Positions 39,881 through 49,142 of a stretch of 64,000 nt of DNA are shown here, piece by piece. The stretch spans positions 930,001-994,000 of the forward strand of contig CP073759.1 of assembly GCA_018398995.1 (NCBI GenBank), in the 5' to 3' direction. The DNA comes from Methylophilaceae bacterium (GTDB taxonomy: Bacteria > Pseudomonadota > Gammaproteobacteria > Burkholderiales > Methylophilaceae). The notes under the pieces are model-generated. The model searched no databases and had not been told where the DNA came from. It was given only the letters and a program-made list of their open reading frames with translations. The position numbers and the translations under genes were made by a program. Every line of letters begins with the position of its first letter. Within the stretch, counting starts at the first letter, position 1.

Positions 39881-41299
39881 TTAAGAATGAATCGTTTTTT
39901 TAGCCTTTACAATCGCTTGCAATACTTGTTGTGGCGATGTGCCACCAACATGATTGCGACTAGCAACCGAACCTTCTAATGTTAATACAGAAAAGACATC
40001 TTCTGTGATGGTTGGGCTAAATATTTGTAGTTCGCTCAAACTGAGCTCAGATAAATCGCAACGTTTTTGCATGGCTTGTTTCACTGCCAACGCCACTACT
40101 TCATGTGCGTCTCTAAATGGCATGCCTTTTTTAACCAAGTAATCGGCCAAATCAGTTGCCGTGGCATAACCTTCAAAAGCAGCTTGGCGCATATTGTCTT
40201 TATGAACAGTAATGCCGCGCATCATATCGGCATAAATTTCCAGGGTGACCAATAGCGTATCTGCCGTATCAAACAGCGGCTCTTTATCTTCTTGATTGTC
40301 TTTATTATAAGCCAGTGGCTGACCTTTCATCAGGGTTAATAACGCCACCAAGTGTCCATTCACACGACCTGTTTTGCCGCGCACCAGCTCAGGCACATCT
40401 GGATTTTTCTTTTGCGGCATAATGCTAGAGCCCGTGCAGAAGCGATCGGCAATTTCTACAAAAGCGAAACGTGGCGAGCTCCATAAAATAAGCTCTTCAG
40501 AAAGACGTGATAAATGCGTCATCACTAGCGCACTGCAAGCGGTAAATTCAATAGCAAAATCACGGTCTGAAACCGCATCTAAAGAGTTTTGACAAATACC
40601 TTCAAAACCTAATAATGTTGCCACCATTTCACGGTCAATTGGATAGCTAGTGCCCGCCAAAGCCGCAGCACCCAATGGCAGCTGATTCATGCGTTTTCTG
40701 CAATCGGCAAACCGCGATGCATCGCGGTTGAGCATTTCATAATAGGCCAACAAATGATGGCCAAAGGTCACAGGTTGCGCTACTTGCAAATGGGTAAAGC
40801 CTGGCATGATGGTATCTGCATGTTGCTCGGCCAAATCTAGCAGACTCATTTGTAGCTTTTTAATGGCAACAATTTCATCATCACACACGGCGCGCAAATA
40901 AAGTCTGATATCGGTTGCTACTTGGTCATTTCTGCTGCGGCCGGTGTGTAAGCGCTTACCTGCATCACCAATTTTATCAGTTAATGCTTTTTCAATATTC
41001 AGATGGACATCTTCAAGATCCAATAACCATTCAAACTTGCCCGCTTGAATATCTTGTTTAATCTCAGCTAAACCTTTTTCAATTGCTGTTAAATCATCTG
41101 CTGAAATAATCTGCTGCGCCGCTAGCATTTGCGCATGTGCAATTGAGCCTTGAATATCAAATTCGGCTAGGCGTTTATCGAAATCAACAGAAGCCGTGTA
41201 GCGTTTCACCAGCTCGGCCACCGGTTCGTTAAAACGCCCAGACCACGCTTGTGATTTTGCATTGAGGGATGATGTTGTCTGTTTAGTATGTTCTGACAC
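39881..41299 (-). CDS. argH: Argininosuccinate lyase
   Basis: The last step of arginine synthesis (argininosuccinate to arginine plus fumarate). It is 472 aa. The fumarase/aspartase-superfamily signature [12 protein letters not shown] is near 293-304, with [12 protein letters not shown] near 118. The LDAVSDRDF and HTGRS motifs are intact. It is divergent from the algZ-algR-hemC block, the arrangement known from gamma- and betaproteobacteria. Confidence 0.97.
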   Translation of the reverse strand: MSEHTKQTTSSLNAKSQAWSGRFNEPVAELVKRYTASVDFDKRLAEFDIQGSIAHAQMLAAQQIISADDLTAIEKGLAEIKQDIQAGKFEWLLDLEDVHLNIEKALTDKIGDAGKRLHTGRSRNDQVATDIRLYLRAVCDDEIVAIKKLQMSLLDLAEQHADTIMPGFTHLQVAQPVTFGHHLLAYYEMLNRDASRFADCRKRMNQLPLGAAALAGTSYPIDREMVATLLGFEGICQNSLDAVSDRDFAIEFTACSALVMTHLSRLSEELILWSSPRFAFVEIADRFCTGSSIMPQKKNPDVPELVRGKTGRVNGHLVALLTLMKGQPLAYNKDNQEDKEPLFDTADTLLVTLEIYADMMRGITVHKDNMRQAAFEGYATATDLADYLVKKGMPFRDAHEVVALAVKQAMQKRCDLSELSLSELQIFSPTITEDVFSVLTLEGSVASRNHVGGTSPQQVLQAIVKAKKTIHS

Positions 41300-41416
41300 A
41301 GTTTAGCTAGCTTTATGGTTGGTTATGGTTGTTGAAAAATGGTTTAATAATAATACACTTACAGGTAAGATTCATAGACATTTTAACTGAGAACGCACTA
41401 TGAGTAAAAGCGAGCA

Positions 41417-42412
41417 ATGGTGAGTAAAAATACACAGTTACCCAATTTGCAAAATTTAGGCATTTTGCTACGCATTTTAGTGGGTGTGAATGTGCTAACT
41501 ATGCTGGCTGCGGTGTTAATCAGCGCACAATTACATGCGTTTGTATCGATACTCACCGAGCTTTCAACGGTGGTGCAACCTGTGCTGTTACTCAGCATTT
41601 TTGTGCTTTACCTGCTCTATCCCCTATTAAAAAAACGCAGTTATTGGCAAAGTGTTGTTATTATTTTGGGTGTAGTCACGGTAGTTGCCGCTTTAATTTC
41701 TGCACTGTTTACGCAATTCTTCTTTTTTGAATTCAATACAGCCGTTTATCGCACAACAATACTTAGCATAGCAACCGCGGCTGCCATGCTTTATTATTTT
41801 GAATTACGGCAACGTGCCTATTCACCTGCGATTACAGAAGCCCGTTTACAAGCTTTGCAAGCGCGTATTCGTCCACACTTTTTGTTTAATAGTATTAATG
41901 CCGTGCTGTCTTTAATTCGTAGCCAACCCAAACGCGCAGAAACAGCTTTGGAAGATATGGCTGATTTATTTCGGGTTTTAATGGCAGAAAACCGTGATTT
42001 AGTGCCACTAGAAAAAGAAATTGCGCTTTGCAAACAATATTTACACATTGAAAACTTGCGTATGTAAGAACGTTTGCGGGTTAACTGGCAAGTCGATGAT
42101 ATCACTGCACATGCGTTGGTACCGCCATTGATTTTACAACCGTTGATCGAAAATGCGGTTTATCATGGCATCGAACCCATTGCAGAAGGCGGCGAGATTA
42201 CAGTCGTGATAACATACATAGCGAATGAACTACGCATCAAAATGAGTAATCCATACCGTGCCAACAGCAATCATCATACGGGTAACAAAATGGCTTTAAA
42301 TAATATTAAAGAGCGGCTAGCACTGCACTTTGATTAAGAAGCGTCTATCCTTCATCAAATCAAGAATGGTCAATATGTTGTCTCCATTCGTATCCCTTAT
42401 GTAACGCCATAA
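41417..42412 (+). pseudogene. algZ: Broken AlgZ/LytS-type sensor histidine kinase
   Basis: Reads in one frame from 41417 to 42412 with two internal TAA stops (42065..42067 and 42335..42337). Four hydrophobic segments are at about 10-130. The His_kinase box ARIRPHFLFNSINAVLSLIRSQP is represented by the RPHFLFNSINAVLSLIR core near 154-170. After the first stop the ATPase domain continues with LQPLIENAVYHGIEP. After the second stop the protein would end in EASILHQIKNGQYVVSIRIPYV. Both stops stand where a Glu codon (GAA) would fit. The final TAA overlaps the algR ATG. The neighbours argH and hemC confirm it as the AlgZ/FimS orthologue. Confidence 0.85.
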
Positions 42413-43074
42413 TGCCGCCATCATTAACCATATTAATTGCGGATGTAGCGGTGATTGCTGAAGCTAAGAATGGCAAAGAAGCGGTACAGTTAGCCACGCA
42501 GCAACAACCAGATTTGCTGCTACTTGATATTAGAATGCCACTGATGGACGGGCTTGAGGCGGCACAGCATATGCAAAAATTAATGCCCAGACCACAGATT
42601 ATTTTTACAACTGCTTATGATGCTTATGCAATTAAAGCATTTGATTTAAACGCCATTGATTATTTGCTTAAACCGATTCGGCTAGAGCGCTTACAAGCAG
42701 CGATTGAAAAGGCAAAAGCCATATCAACCCCTGCATTGCAAGCTCTTAAACCATTGCAAAAAACGCGCAGTCATTTAAGCATTCATGAAAGAGGCAGTAT
42801 TGTCTTAATTCCGATTGAAGACATTATTTATTGCCGTGCTGAACTTAAATATATTACGCTACGCACACAACAAAAAGCATACCTATTAGAAGCAGAGTTT
42901 GGTGAGGTATTTATTCGCTTACACCGCAATTGTTTAGTCACACAACGCCATATCAGTGGCTATGAAAAACGTAAGGATGACAGCCATCGTTTGCAATGGC
43001 ATGCCATTTTAAAAGGCGTCACTGAAACCATTAAGGTCAGTCGTCGACAACAGCATTTAATCCGCAAGCCTTAA
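42412..43074 (+). CDS. algR: AlgR-type LytTR response regulator with damaged receiver domain
   Basis: 220 aa. The receiver begins LTILIAD and jumps straight to VAVIAEAKNGKEA, so the acidic-pocket residues after the first strand and the whole first helix (about 18-20 residues) are missing in frame. The phospho-acceptor Asp in LLLLDIRMPLMDG is kept. The C-terminal LytTR DNA-binding domain (about 120-218, with IEDIIYCRAELKYITL and RLHRNCLV) looks intact. It could still bind DNA but is unlikely to be switched by phosphorylation. AlgR controls type IV pilus and biofilm genes in Pseudomonas. Confidence 0.8.
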   Translation: MPPSLTILIADVAVIAEAKNGKEAVQLATQQQPDLLLLDIRMPLMDGLEAAQHMQKLMPRPQIIFTTAYDAYAIKAFDLNAIDYLLKPIRLERLQAAIEKAKAISTPALQALKPLQKTRSHLSIHERGSIVLIPIEDIIYCRAELKYITLRTQQKAYLLEAEFGEVFIRLHRNCLVTQRHISGYEKRKDDSHRLQWHAILKGVTETIKVSRRQQHLIRKP

Positions 43075-43100
43075 ATACTGCTGTCACACGACGCTGGCAT

Positions 43101-43775
43101 TTATTTTTTGTTTTTGTTACTTAATTCTTCTATTACTTTAGCAGCGCGGTCTCTACCACCCAAACCAAACGCTAAAGCCAAGGCCAAGAATATTGCACCA
43201 AACACAATCACAAATAATGAGTTAATTAGTTGCACCCCAATACCTAATTGCTCTAAAGCAATAAATAGTGCCAAAATTTGAATACCATATTCAACGGTGG
43301 TACTGACCACTAAAGCGCGTTCAAACTTAATGCTGTGCAACCAAGCAAACACTAATCGATTGATAAAACGTGCTAACAAGGTACCAAATATCATCACTAA
43401 AATGGCTAAAATAATGCGCGGCAAATAAGCAGCCAAGTCATGTAGCAATTGTGCAACTTCGCTTAATCCCAGCATATTAGCGCCTGTAATCACAAACATA
43501 ATAATGACTAACCAATACACCACTTGGCTAATAATGCCACTGAGTGTGACGTTGACATCACCACTGTTCATAAACGCTTCTAACCCAGATTTTTGCGCAA
43601 AGTTGTCGAACTTAACCAGCTCTAATATGTGCTTTACTGCAGTTCTAACTAGTTTTGCGATCATCCAACCAAAAAACAAAATCACAATAACTGCCAGCAA
43701 TTTAGGCACAAAATTAACTAACTGCACCCAAAATTGATTTAATGAAGCAAGAAAAACGTCTAATTGATATTGCAT
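43101..43775 (-). CDS. Mechanosensitive-channel-like membrane protein (TM-helix repeat, small MscS type)
   Basis: 224 aa with four to five membrane helices. It carries two copies of the conserved TM_helix pattern, PKLLAVIVILFFGWMIAKLV (about 24-43) and LPRIILAILVMIFGTLLARF (about 118-137). It ends FGLGGRDRAAKVIEEL, the start of the MscS pore/beta region. A full cytoplasmic beta domain is absent. Related short proteins are common in proteobacteria; gating has not been shown for them. It is convergent with algR. Confidence 0.85.
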   Translation of the reverse strand: MQYQLDVFLASLNQFWVQLVNFVPKLLAVIVILFFGWMIAKLVRTAVKHILELVKFDNFAQKSGLEAFMNSGDVNVTLSGIISQVVYWLVIIMFVITGANMLGLSEVAQLLHDLAAYLPRIILAILVMIFGTLLARFINRLVFAWLHSIKFERALVVSTTVEYGIQILALFIALEQLGIGVQLINSLFVIVFGAIFLALALAFGLGGRDRAAKVIEELSNKNKK

Positions 43776-43908
43776 AAAAATCTCCCAAATTTAAGCCTGA
43801 GCACCGCTTCAATAGCGGTTAACCAACTCAGTAATCCATTAGCTTACCCTAAAAATCACTATTTCTTATAGCACTTTATACGCTTGCGCCTATGCTAAAA
43901 TCCTGTCT

Positions 43909-44859
43909 ATGAACAATACACGCTTACCCGATCCAACAAAATTAGTCATTGCTTCGCGCGAAAGCGCGCTTGCCATGTGGCAAGCCAAGCATATTCAAGC
44001 CAGATTACAATCTTTATACCCAACTTGTGATGTGCAAATTGTAGGCATGACCACAACAGGCGATCAAATTTTAGATAAGCCGCTTGCTACTATTGGCGGA
44101 AAAGGTTTATTTATCAAAGAGTTGGAAAATGCTTTGCTAGATGGCAGTGCCGATTTAGCTGTACACAGTATGAAAGATGTACCCATGAATATGCCAGAAG
44201 GTTTTGCGCTGGTGGCAACAGGCGAGCGAGAGAATCCGCACGATGCGTTTGTGTCAAATGATTATGATGGCCTAGCCGATTTGCCCAATGGCAGTATTGT
44301 TGGCACCTCTAGTTTACGGCGTCAAAGCCAAATTCAAGCACGATTTCCGCATTTAAAAATCGAATCATTACGTGGCAATGTGCAAACACGTTTACGTAAA
44401 TTAGATGAGGGTCAATACGCGGCGATTATATTGGCAGCGGCTGGTTTAATACGGCTTGAATTGGGCGATAGAATTCGCAGTCTCATCTCAGCTGAAGACA
44501 GCATTCCTGCTGTGGGCCAAGGCGCTTTAGGCATAGAAATCCGATCGGACCGAACGGATTTGATAGAGGTTCTTGCACCACTTAATCATCTTGATACTGC
44601 GCAATGTGTTGCAGCCGAGCGCGGTTTTAGCCGCACATTAGCGGGCAGTTGTACCGTACCATTAGGCGCGTTTGCTACCAAACAAGGCAACACCATCAGC
44701 ATCACGGGTTTTGTTGCCAGCGTTGATGGCAAACAAATGTTACGTGAAACCATGACAGGTGATGCAAATGATGCAGAGCCAATTGGCAAGGCATTAGCTG
44801 CAAAATTAATCAGTCTAGGGGCAGATAAAATCTTAGCTGAATTGGATGGCGTTAAGTAA
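43909..44859 (+). CDS. hemC: Hydroxymethylbilane synthase (porphobilinogen deaminase)
   Basis: Polymerises four porphobilinogens into hydroxymethylbilane. It is 316 aa. The N-terminal [12 protein letters not shown] is at about 13-24, [11 protein letters not shown] near 130, and the dipyrromethane cofactor Cys in [11 protein letters not shown] near 242-252. It overlaps hemD by 1 nt. It is the expected gene after algZ-algR. Confidence 0.97.
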   Translation: MNNTRLPDPTKLVIASRESALAMWQAKHIQARLQSLYPTCDVQIVGMTTTGDQILDKPLATIGGKGLFIKELENALLDGSADLAVHSMKDVPMNMPEGFALVATGERENPHDAFVSNDYDGLADLPNGSIVGTSSLRRQSQIQARFPHLKIESLRGNVQTRLRKLDEGQYAAIILAAAGLIRLELGDRIRSLISAEDSIPAVGQGALGIEIRSDRTDLIEVLAPLNHLDTAQCVAAERGFSRTLAGSCTVPLGAFATKQGNTISITGFVASVDGKQMLRETMTGDANDAEPIGKALAAKLISLGADKILAELDGVK

Positions 44860-45620
44860 TGGGCGCAACGCCAGAATTGGCACTGGCTAATATCGGGGTT
44901 GCCATAACACGCCCAATTGACCAAGCTAAAAAGCTGACTCAACTCATCCAAACGGCAGGTGGCCATGTGATTGCGTTTCCACTGATTGCGATTGCCGAAT
45001 TAGATGACTACACACACTTTGAACAAGTGATTGCTGATATTAATACTTATGATTGGATAATATTTATCAGTAGCAACGCCGTGCAAAACAGTTTGCCAAG
45101 GCTCATTAAACAAGGCATTCCTCACCATCTGCAATTTGCGGCCATTGGCCCAACAACAGCGCAAAGCCTACAAGCGTTTGGTATTAATAAAGTGCTTATA
45201 CCTCAAGGCCGCTTTGATAGTGAGTCTTTACTCTCCTTGCCACAAATGCAAACCATGCAAAGCAAAAAAATCATGATTGTTCGTGGCATTGGCGGGCGCG
45301 ATGTATTGGCAAACACGCTAACTGAGCGTGGCGCGCAAGTCTCTTTTGCCGAGTGCTACCGACGCATTAATCCGCAAACCAACTGCCAATTACTCGCGCA
45401 AGCGTATGATGACGGCAAACTACAGGCCGTCGTCGTCACCAGCTCAGAAGCCATGCGCTACTTATTAGCCATGGCGGGCAAAGCGAATTGGTTAAAAAAA
45501 ATCACTATCTATGTTAATCATGCAAGAGTGGCTGAACAGCCATTGCAAATGGGATTGCATGTCAAGATTGCGAGCGCACCAGGCGATGAAGCGATGCTAG
45601 CTGCATTAATCAACAGATAA
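44859..45620 (+). CDS. hemD: Uroporphyrinogen-III synthase
   Basis: Closes hydroxymethylbilane to uroporphyrinogen III with inversion of ring D. It is 253 aa. The HemD fold is recognised by IIFISSNAV near 66-74, AAIGPTTAQSLQAFG near 103-117, RGIGGRDVLANTL near 146 and AVVVTSSEAM near 195. It is coupled to hemC by a TAATG overlap. No hemX or hemY follows, unlike in many relatives. Confidence 0.92.
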   Translation: MGATPELALANIGVAITRPIDQAKKLTQLIQTAGGHVIAFPLIAIAELDDYTHFEQVIADINTYDWIIFISSNAVQNSLPRLIKQGIPHHLQFAAIGPTTAQSLQAFGINKVLIPQGRFDSESLLSLPQMQTMQSKKIMIVRGIGGRDVLANTLTERGAQVSFAECYRRINPQTNCQLLAQAYDDGKLQAVVVTSSEAMRYLLAMAGKANWLKKITIYVNHARVAEQPLQMGLHVKIASAPGDEAMLAALINR

Positions 45621-45806
45621 GCCAAAACTAGAAACCTGAGCGTATAGCAAGTAAAATACTGTTTAGTTGATTCATTCCATCCTCAGCGACTGAACCCAAA
45701 CCAAAAATTGGGACCGCAATCCAAACAAAAGCCGGTTGAAATCAATAAAGACATGATTCTGTTTTAACGCAATCTCTAGTTTAGAGACCAGAAAGAAAGA
45801 AGACCA

Positions 45807-46427
45807 ATGACAAAAGAAGCACAATTAGAAACCTTGGATCAACGATTAAGTTATATTGTTGGTGAAAACATGGCCCATCAATTAAAAAATGATGGCATCG
45901 AATTAGATACCAATGCATTTGCAATGGCAGTAGCCGATGTGGTTGCGGGCAATCAGCCACGCTTATCAGAAGCAGAAAAGCGCAGTGCGATTGAAGAAAT
46001 TCAAAAAGTAAGCGAAGAACGACAACAAGCCAAGCATGCAGCCAATATTGCAGAAGGCGCTGCTTATTTAGAAGCAAATAGCAAAAAAGACGGCGTCATC
46101 ACCACTAATAGTGGCCTGCAATATAAATCCCTCGCGAGTGGCAATGGCCAAAAGCCAACAAAAAGCGATACGGTAAAAGTACATTACAAAGGCACACTCA
46201 TTGATGGCACGCCATTTGATAGCTCATACGACCGCGGTGAACCCGCCGTATTCCCAGTTGGTGGCGTGATTGCTGGCTGGACAGAGGCACTACAATTAAT
46301 GAGTGTTGGCGATAAATTTGAACTCACCATTCCATCAAACTTAGCTTACGGACCTAATGGTTCTGGTCAAGCGATTGGCCCAAATGCGACATTGGTGTTT
46401 GAGGTTGAATTGCTGGGTATTGAGTAA
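45807..46427 (+). CDS. fklB: FKBP-type peptidyl-prolyl cis-trans isomerase
   Basis: 206 aa. The N-terminal dimerisation domain (about 1-95) is all helical, like FklB/Mip. The C-terminal FKBP domain (about 110-206) has VKVHYKGTLIDGTPFDSSYDRG reduced to VHYKGTLIDGTPFDSS, then GVIAGWTEALQLM and LAYGPNGSG. There is no signal peptide, so it is probably cytoplasmic (FklB) rather than FkpA. A strong terminator follows. Confidence 0.92.
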   Translation: MTKEAQLETLDQRLSYIVGENMAHQLKNDGIELDTNAFAMAVADVVAGNQPRLSEAEKRSAIEEIQKVSEERQQAKHAANIAEGAAYLEANSKKDGVITTNSGLQYKSLASGNGQKPTKSDTVKVHYKGTLIDGTPFDSSYDRGEPAVFPVGGVIAGWTEALQLMSVGDKFELTIPSNLAYGPNGSGQAIGPNATLVFEVELLGIE

Positions 46428-46450
46428 ATAACTAATTAGTTTTATCGACT

Positions 46451-46477
46451 AAAAAGCCCTCGTTTGAGGGCTTTTTT
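46451..46477 (+). terminator. Rho-independent terminator of the FKBP gene
   Basis: Stem GCCCTC/GAGGGC (46456..46461 with 46466..46471), loop GTTT, then six T; five A precede the stem. It starts 24 nt past the stop codon. Confidence 0.9.
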
Positions 46478-46514
46478 ACGTTTGGTGATGCTTCTTAGGA
46501 AAGTGATTATCTGT

Positions 46515-47080
46515 GACAAGTCGCTTTTGCGAGTTTTTGCTCTGCAAAATACCTGCTTAAACCATTTCGCGCGACGGCGACCCTATTTCTTTTGCTTAGC
46601 CAAAAGAAACAGGGGAAAGAAAAGGCTACCCCGTCACCACGACCGCAAGGGGCGTAAACCCAATCGAAGATTCATCATTGCATCACTGAATGACAACTTT
46701 CTAAGTTGGGTTTGACTTGCCTCCCCTTTATCAAGCTGAGTAGCGCAGACAAAATAAGATGAAGGCGAGGACCTGTTTGAGCACCGCGACAAGTCACGGT
46801 TTGTGTGGCTTGTTAGGGCGAGTTCCGTCTCAACTGACTTGCTGCTTTAGCAGCTAGCGAAGTTGGTGAAGCCCTCTACGGGTACAGCCGCTTATTTTGT
46901 TGAGCAACGCAAGGAACCCGCCTCAACCGACTTAATGCTTTAGCATTTAGCGAGATTGGGGATGCCCCGTGCGGGTATGGTTACTTTCTTTGGCACAAGC
47001 AAAAGAAAGTGACTAGCTGTCGGGCTACCCCCGACTTGGTTATTACCACAAAGAAGCTTCATACGGCGCAATGCTTTGCA
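46515..47080. repeat. ORF-free modular repeat element, copy 2
   Basis: Non-coding block homologous in pieces to copy 1 at 34.8-35.65 kb. Region 46516..46632 is the inverted counterpart of 35489..35600. Region 46727..46828 matches 35331..35445 in the same orientation. Region 46885..46917 matches 35445..35473. An end module near 46980..47065 carries GGTTACTTTCTTT hairpins and a terminal CATACGGCG hairpin, matching the reverse of the copy 1 left end. Modules are kept but their order and orientation differ. No gene is seen in it. Confidence 0.7.
46828..46979. repeat. Two ~58-bp direct repeats with covarying hairpins
   Basis: Units at 46828..46885 and 46921..46978 both read CTCAAC-GACTT, hairpin, TAGCGA, TTGG-GA-GCC, then CGGGTA. 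The hairpin is GCTGC-TTTA-GCAGC in the first (46841..46854) and AATGC-TTTA-GCATT in the second (46934..46947). Both arms changed together while the loop stayed. Confidence 0.65.
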
Positions 47081-47091
47081 GTTATTGCGAC

Positions 47092-47514
47092 CTATTTGGC
47101 TTTTTTCTCAGGCCCTAAAAGAACATTTTGCATATCTTTTGTTTTAACACCTAGCTCACTTCCAGAATCCGCTCTCATTATTGAAACCATGTCAGTTCAT
47201 GAAGTACGTTGCTCTACTGTATTCATAGTTGCACCTAATTCTTCGAATTTGGAGAAAGCCTAAATTGCTTCTTTTGAACCATATAGGCATATTCTAGCCT
47301 TGGTGTCGCCAGTAAGTGCAAATAGCTCTTGTTTTTCCCTTGTGTTTTCTAATAAGCGAAACTGAGCCTGCTCGCAGACGCACTTGAGATAGTCCATGTA
47401 AGCTGTTGACCGTAGGTTCCTTTGATAACGCTGAGTTTCAATATGCCGAGTAAATATGTATTGAAGAGAGGCGCCAATAACTACTCCCAAGAAGGACAAA
47501 ATTGCTGTTGTCAT
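47092..47514 (-). pseudogene. Broken small membrane-anchored protein, two in-frame stops
   Basis: One frame runs from ATG 47514 to TAG 47092..47094 with internal TAG (47260..47262) and TGA (47197..47199). A membrane helix is at residues 4-22, then a charged helical part to YGSKEAI. Past the first stop the frame continues AFSKFEELGATMNTVEQRTS, and past the second TDMVSIMRADSGSELGVKT, both with protein-like composition. The intact product would be about 140 aa. It resembles short one-helix proteins of unknown function whose middle carries a YGS-E motif. Only the first 84 residues would be made. Confidence 0.65.
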
Positions 47515-47567
47515 TATTTCCCCTTAACTTAAATCATACGCATAACTAAATAGGCATCACTAGCCTA

Positions 47568-48569
47568 TCACTTAGGCGCAAAGGTAAACGCATCACTAAA
47601 AAACGCTTCTTCTTCCAATCCATGCACTGCAAACTGTTTCTGTGCATCGTCTACCATATTTGGCAAACCACATACATACACCTCATAACCACTTAAATTG
47701 GGGATATCCTCTGTAATCGCTTGTTGCACGTAACCTGTTCTACCCGCCCAATCAATAGGTGGTTTTGAAAGGACTGGGACGTAGGTGAACGTGGGCACAT
47801 GTTGTTGCCAGCGTTTGCATAAATCATCCATATATAAATCAATTGGTTGGCGACCTCCCCAATACAAGGTCATCGGGCGTTGAATGTCGTTGTAAAGCAT
47901 GTGTTCAATAATGGCTTTAATCGGTGCGAAGCCTGTGCCTGTGGCGGCGAAAATAATGGGTTTGTTTGATTCTTCTCTAAGATGAAAGCTGCCAAATGGC
48001 GCTTCTATGCGCATGATGGCTTTTTCTGCTAGCTCATTAAAGACATATTCAGTAAATTCACCACCTTTCACTAAACGTAAATGGAGTTCTAATCCGTAAT
48101 CGGCGTGCGGTGCATTGGCAATAGAGAACGCGCGGCGTTTGCCATTTCTTAAAATAAATTCGATATATTGGCCTGGCTGAAATTGTAAGCGCTCACTGCT
48201 CGGTAGTTGCAAATGCAGCGCCATTACATCAGGCGCTAGTAATTCTTTTTTTGAGACTCTAGCGGGTAAGATGCGCGGTTTTATGCTTGCTTGCATCGAT
48301 TCGCGTACGTTTATCACTAAGTCTTCTAATGGTCTTGCGCAACAAAATAATGCGTTGCCTTGTGCTAGCTCTGCCTCGGTCATGGCGCTGCCTTGATAGT
48401 CATCGTGCATGACTTTGCCTGAAATTAATTGACCTTTGCAAGAGCCGCAAGCGCCTGTGCGGCAGCCATAGGGTAAATTAATGCCGCTTTCAATGGCGGC
48501 TTCTAACACGGTTTGGCTTGGCTTGACTTCAAACACATGGCCGCTGGATTGTATAGTGACTTTTGCCAT
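47568..48569 (-). CDS. 2Fe-2S/FAD/NAD(P)H reductase (CDP-6-deoxy-glucoseen reductase-like)
   Basis: 333 aa, an electron-transfer reductase. The N-terminal plant-type ferredoxin domain has C36, C41, C44 and C76/C77 (GCRTGACGSCKG). The FAD-binding RAFSIANAP is near 149 and the NAD-binding IFAATGTGFAPIKAI near 204. The same layout is used by oxygenase reductases and by RfbI/AscD-type proteins. In betaproteobacteria this stand-alone gene is usually annotated as CDP-6-deoxy-delta-3,4-glucoseen reductase, but no dideoxysugar genes are nearby, so the substrate is uncertain. It lies 23 nt downstream of fxsA. Confidence 0.88.
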   Translation of the reverse strand: MAKVTIQSSGHVFEVKPSQTVLEAAIESGINLPYGCRTGACGSCKGQLISGKVMHDDYQGSAMTEAELAQGNALFCCARPLEDLVINVRESMQASIKPRILPARVSKKELLAPDVMALHLQLPSSERLQFQPGQYIEFILRNGKRRAFSIANAPHADYGLELHLRLVKGGEFTEYVFNELAEKAIMRIEAPFGSFHLREESNKPIIFAATGTGFAPIKAIIEHMLYNDIQRPMTLYWGGRQPIDLYMDDLCKRWQQHVPTFTYVPVLSKPPIDWAGRTGYVQQAITEDIPNLSGYEVYVCGLPNMVDDAQKQFAVHGLEEEAFFSDAFTFAPK

Positions 48570-48592
48570 ATTGAGTTCCTAAATTTGTTCGC

Positions 48593-49102
48593 TTATTTGT
48601 CCGTCTCTTTGTCGATAGAAATAATGGTTGCATCGGGCTTAGGTTCTTTTATTTCCTCGTATTCGCCCTCAATAATGTCATCATTGGCTGAGCGAGTATT
48701 GGTTTTTCGATAATGGCCTTCAAATCCATGATTGTCTGTTCCTGAACCGCCCGATTGATAACTGCCAGCATTGCTATCGATACGAGACTGTTGAATGGGG
48801 ATGAGTAGGAGAATAACGGCAATAATATCGGTAATCACGCCCGGGATAACCAATAAAATCCCCGCTACTAAATTGCGGGCGCTACCCATAATCGTTTTAA
48901 AAGGATTGCCGCCTGTTTGTAAACTTTGCATCATTTTGGCAGACATCATTTGTCTTTCACCTTTAATGAGTTGTAAGCCAAGGTAGGTAATGACGACTAA
49001 GTATAATAGTAGCCACCAGCCATATTCGTCAGCCAATTCAAGTAGCAGATAAATCTCTGCTATGGGAAAAGACAGTAAAATGAGTAAGATAAATAAACGC
49101 AT
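48593..49102 (-). CDS. fxsA: FxsA-family membrane protein
   Basis: 169 aa. The FxsA core spans about 1-115, with two to three helices (LFILLILLSFPIAEIYLLLELA; IPGVITDIIAVILLLIP) and the sequence GERQMMSAKMMQSLQTGGNP near 50-69. The tail is long, hydrophilic and acidic. E. coli FxsA relieves phage exclusion by F factor when overproduced; its normal role is unknown. It is divergent from cutA. Confidence 0.9.
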   Translation of the reverse strand: MRLFILLILLSFPIAEIYLLLELADEYGWWLLLYLVVITYLGLQLIKGERQMMSAKMMQSLQTGGNPFKTIMGSARNLVAGILLVIPGVITDIIAVILLLIPIQQSRIDSNAGSYQSGGSGTDNHGFEGHYRKTNTRSANDDIIEGEYEEIKEPKPDATIISIDKETDK

Positions 49103-49142
49103 TCAGATCCTTAATAGATGAAAAGATTGATTACAATAAACA

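Noticed and set aside
47009-47263. Plus-strand ORF of 84 codons
   Set aside because: It is the complement of the decayed minus-strand gene at 47092..47514 plus the end of the repeat element; the minus-strand reading has better protein character.
41417-47514. Stop-codon reassignment or programmed recoding to explain genes with internal stops
   Set aside because: TAA, TAG and TGA all occur internally, a frameshift and a deletion are also present, and all three codons end intact genes in the same window. No recoding structure was seen.
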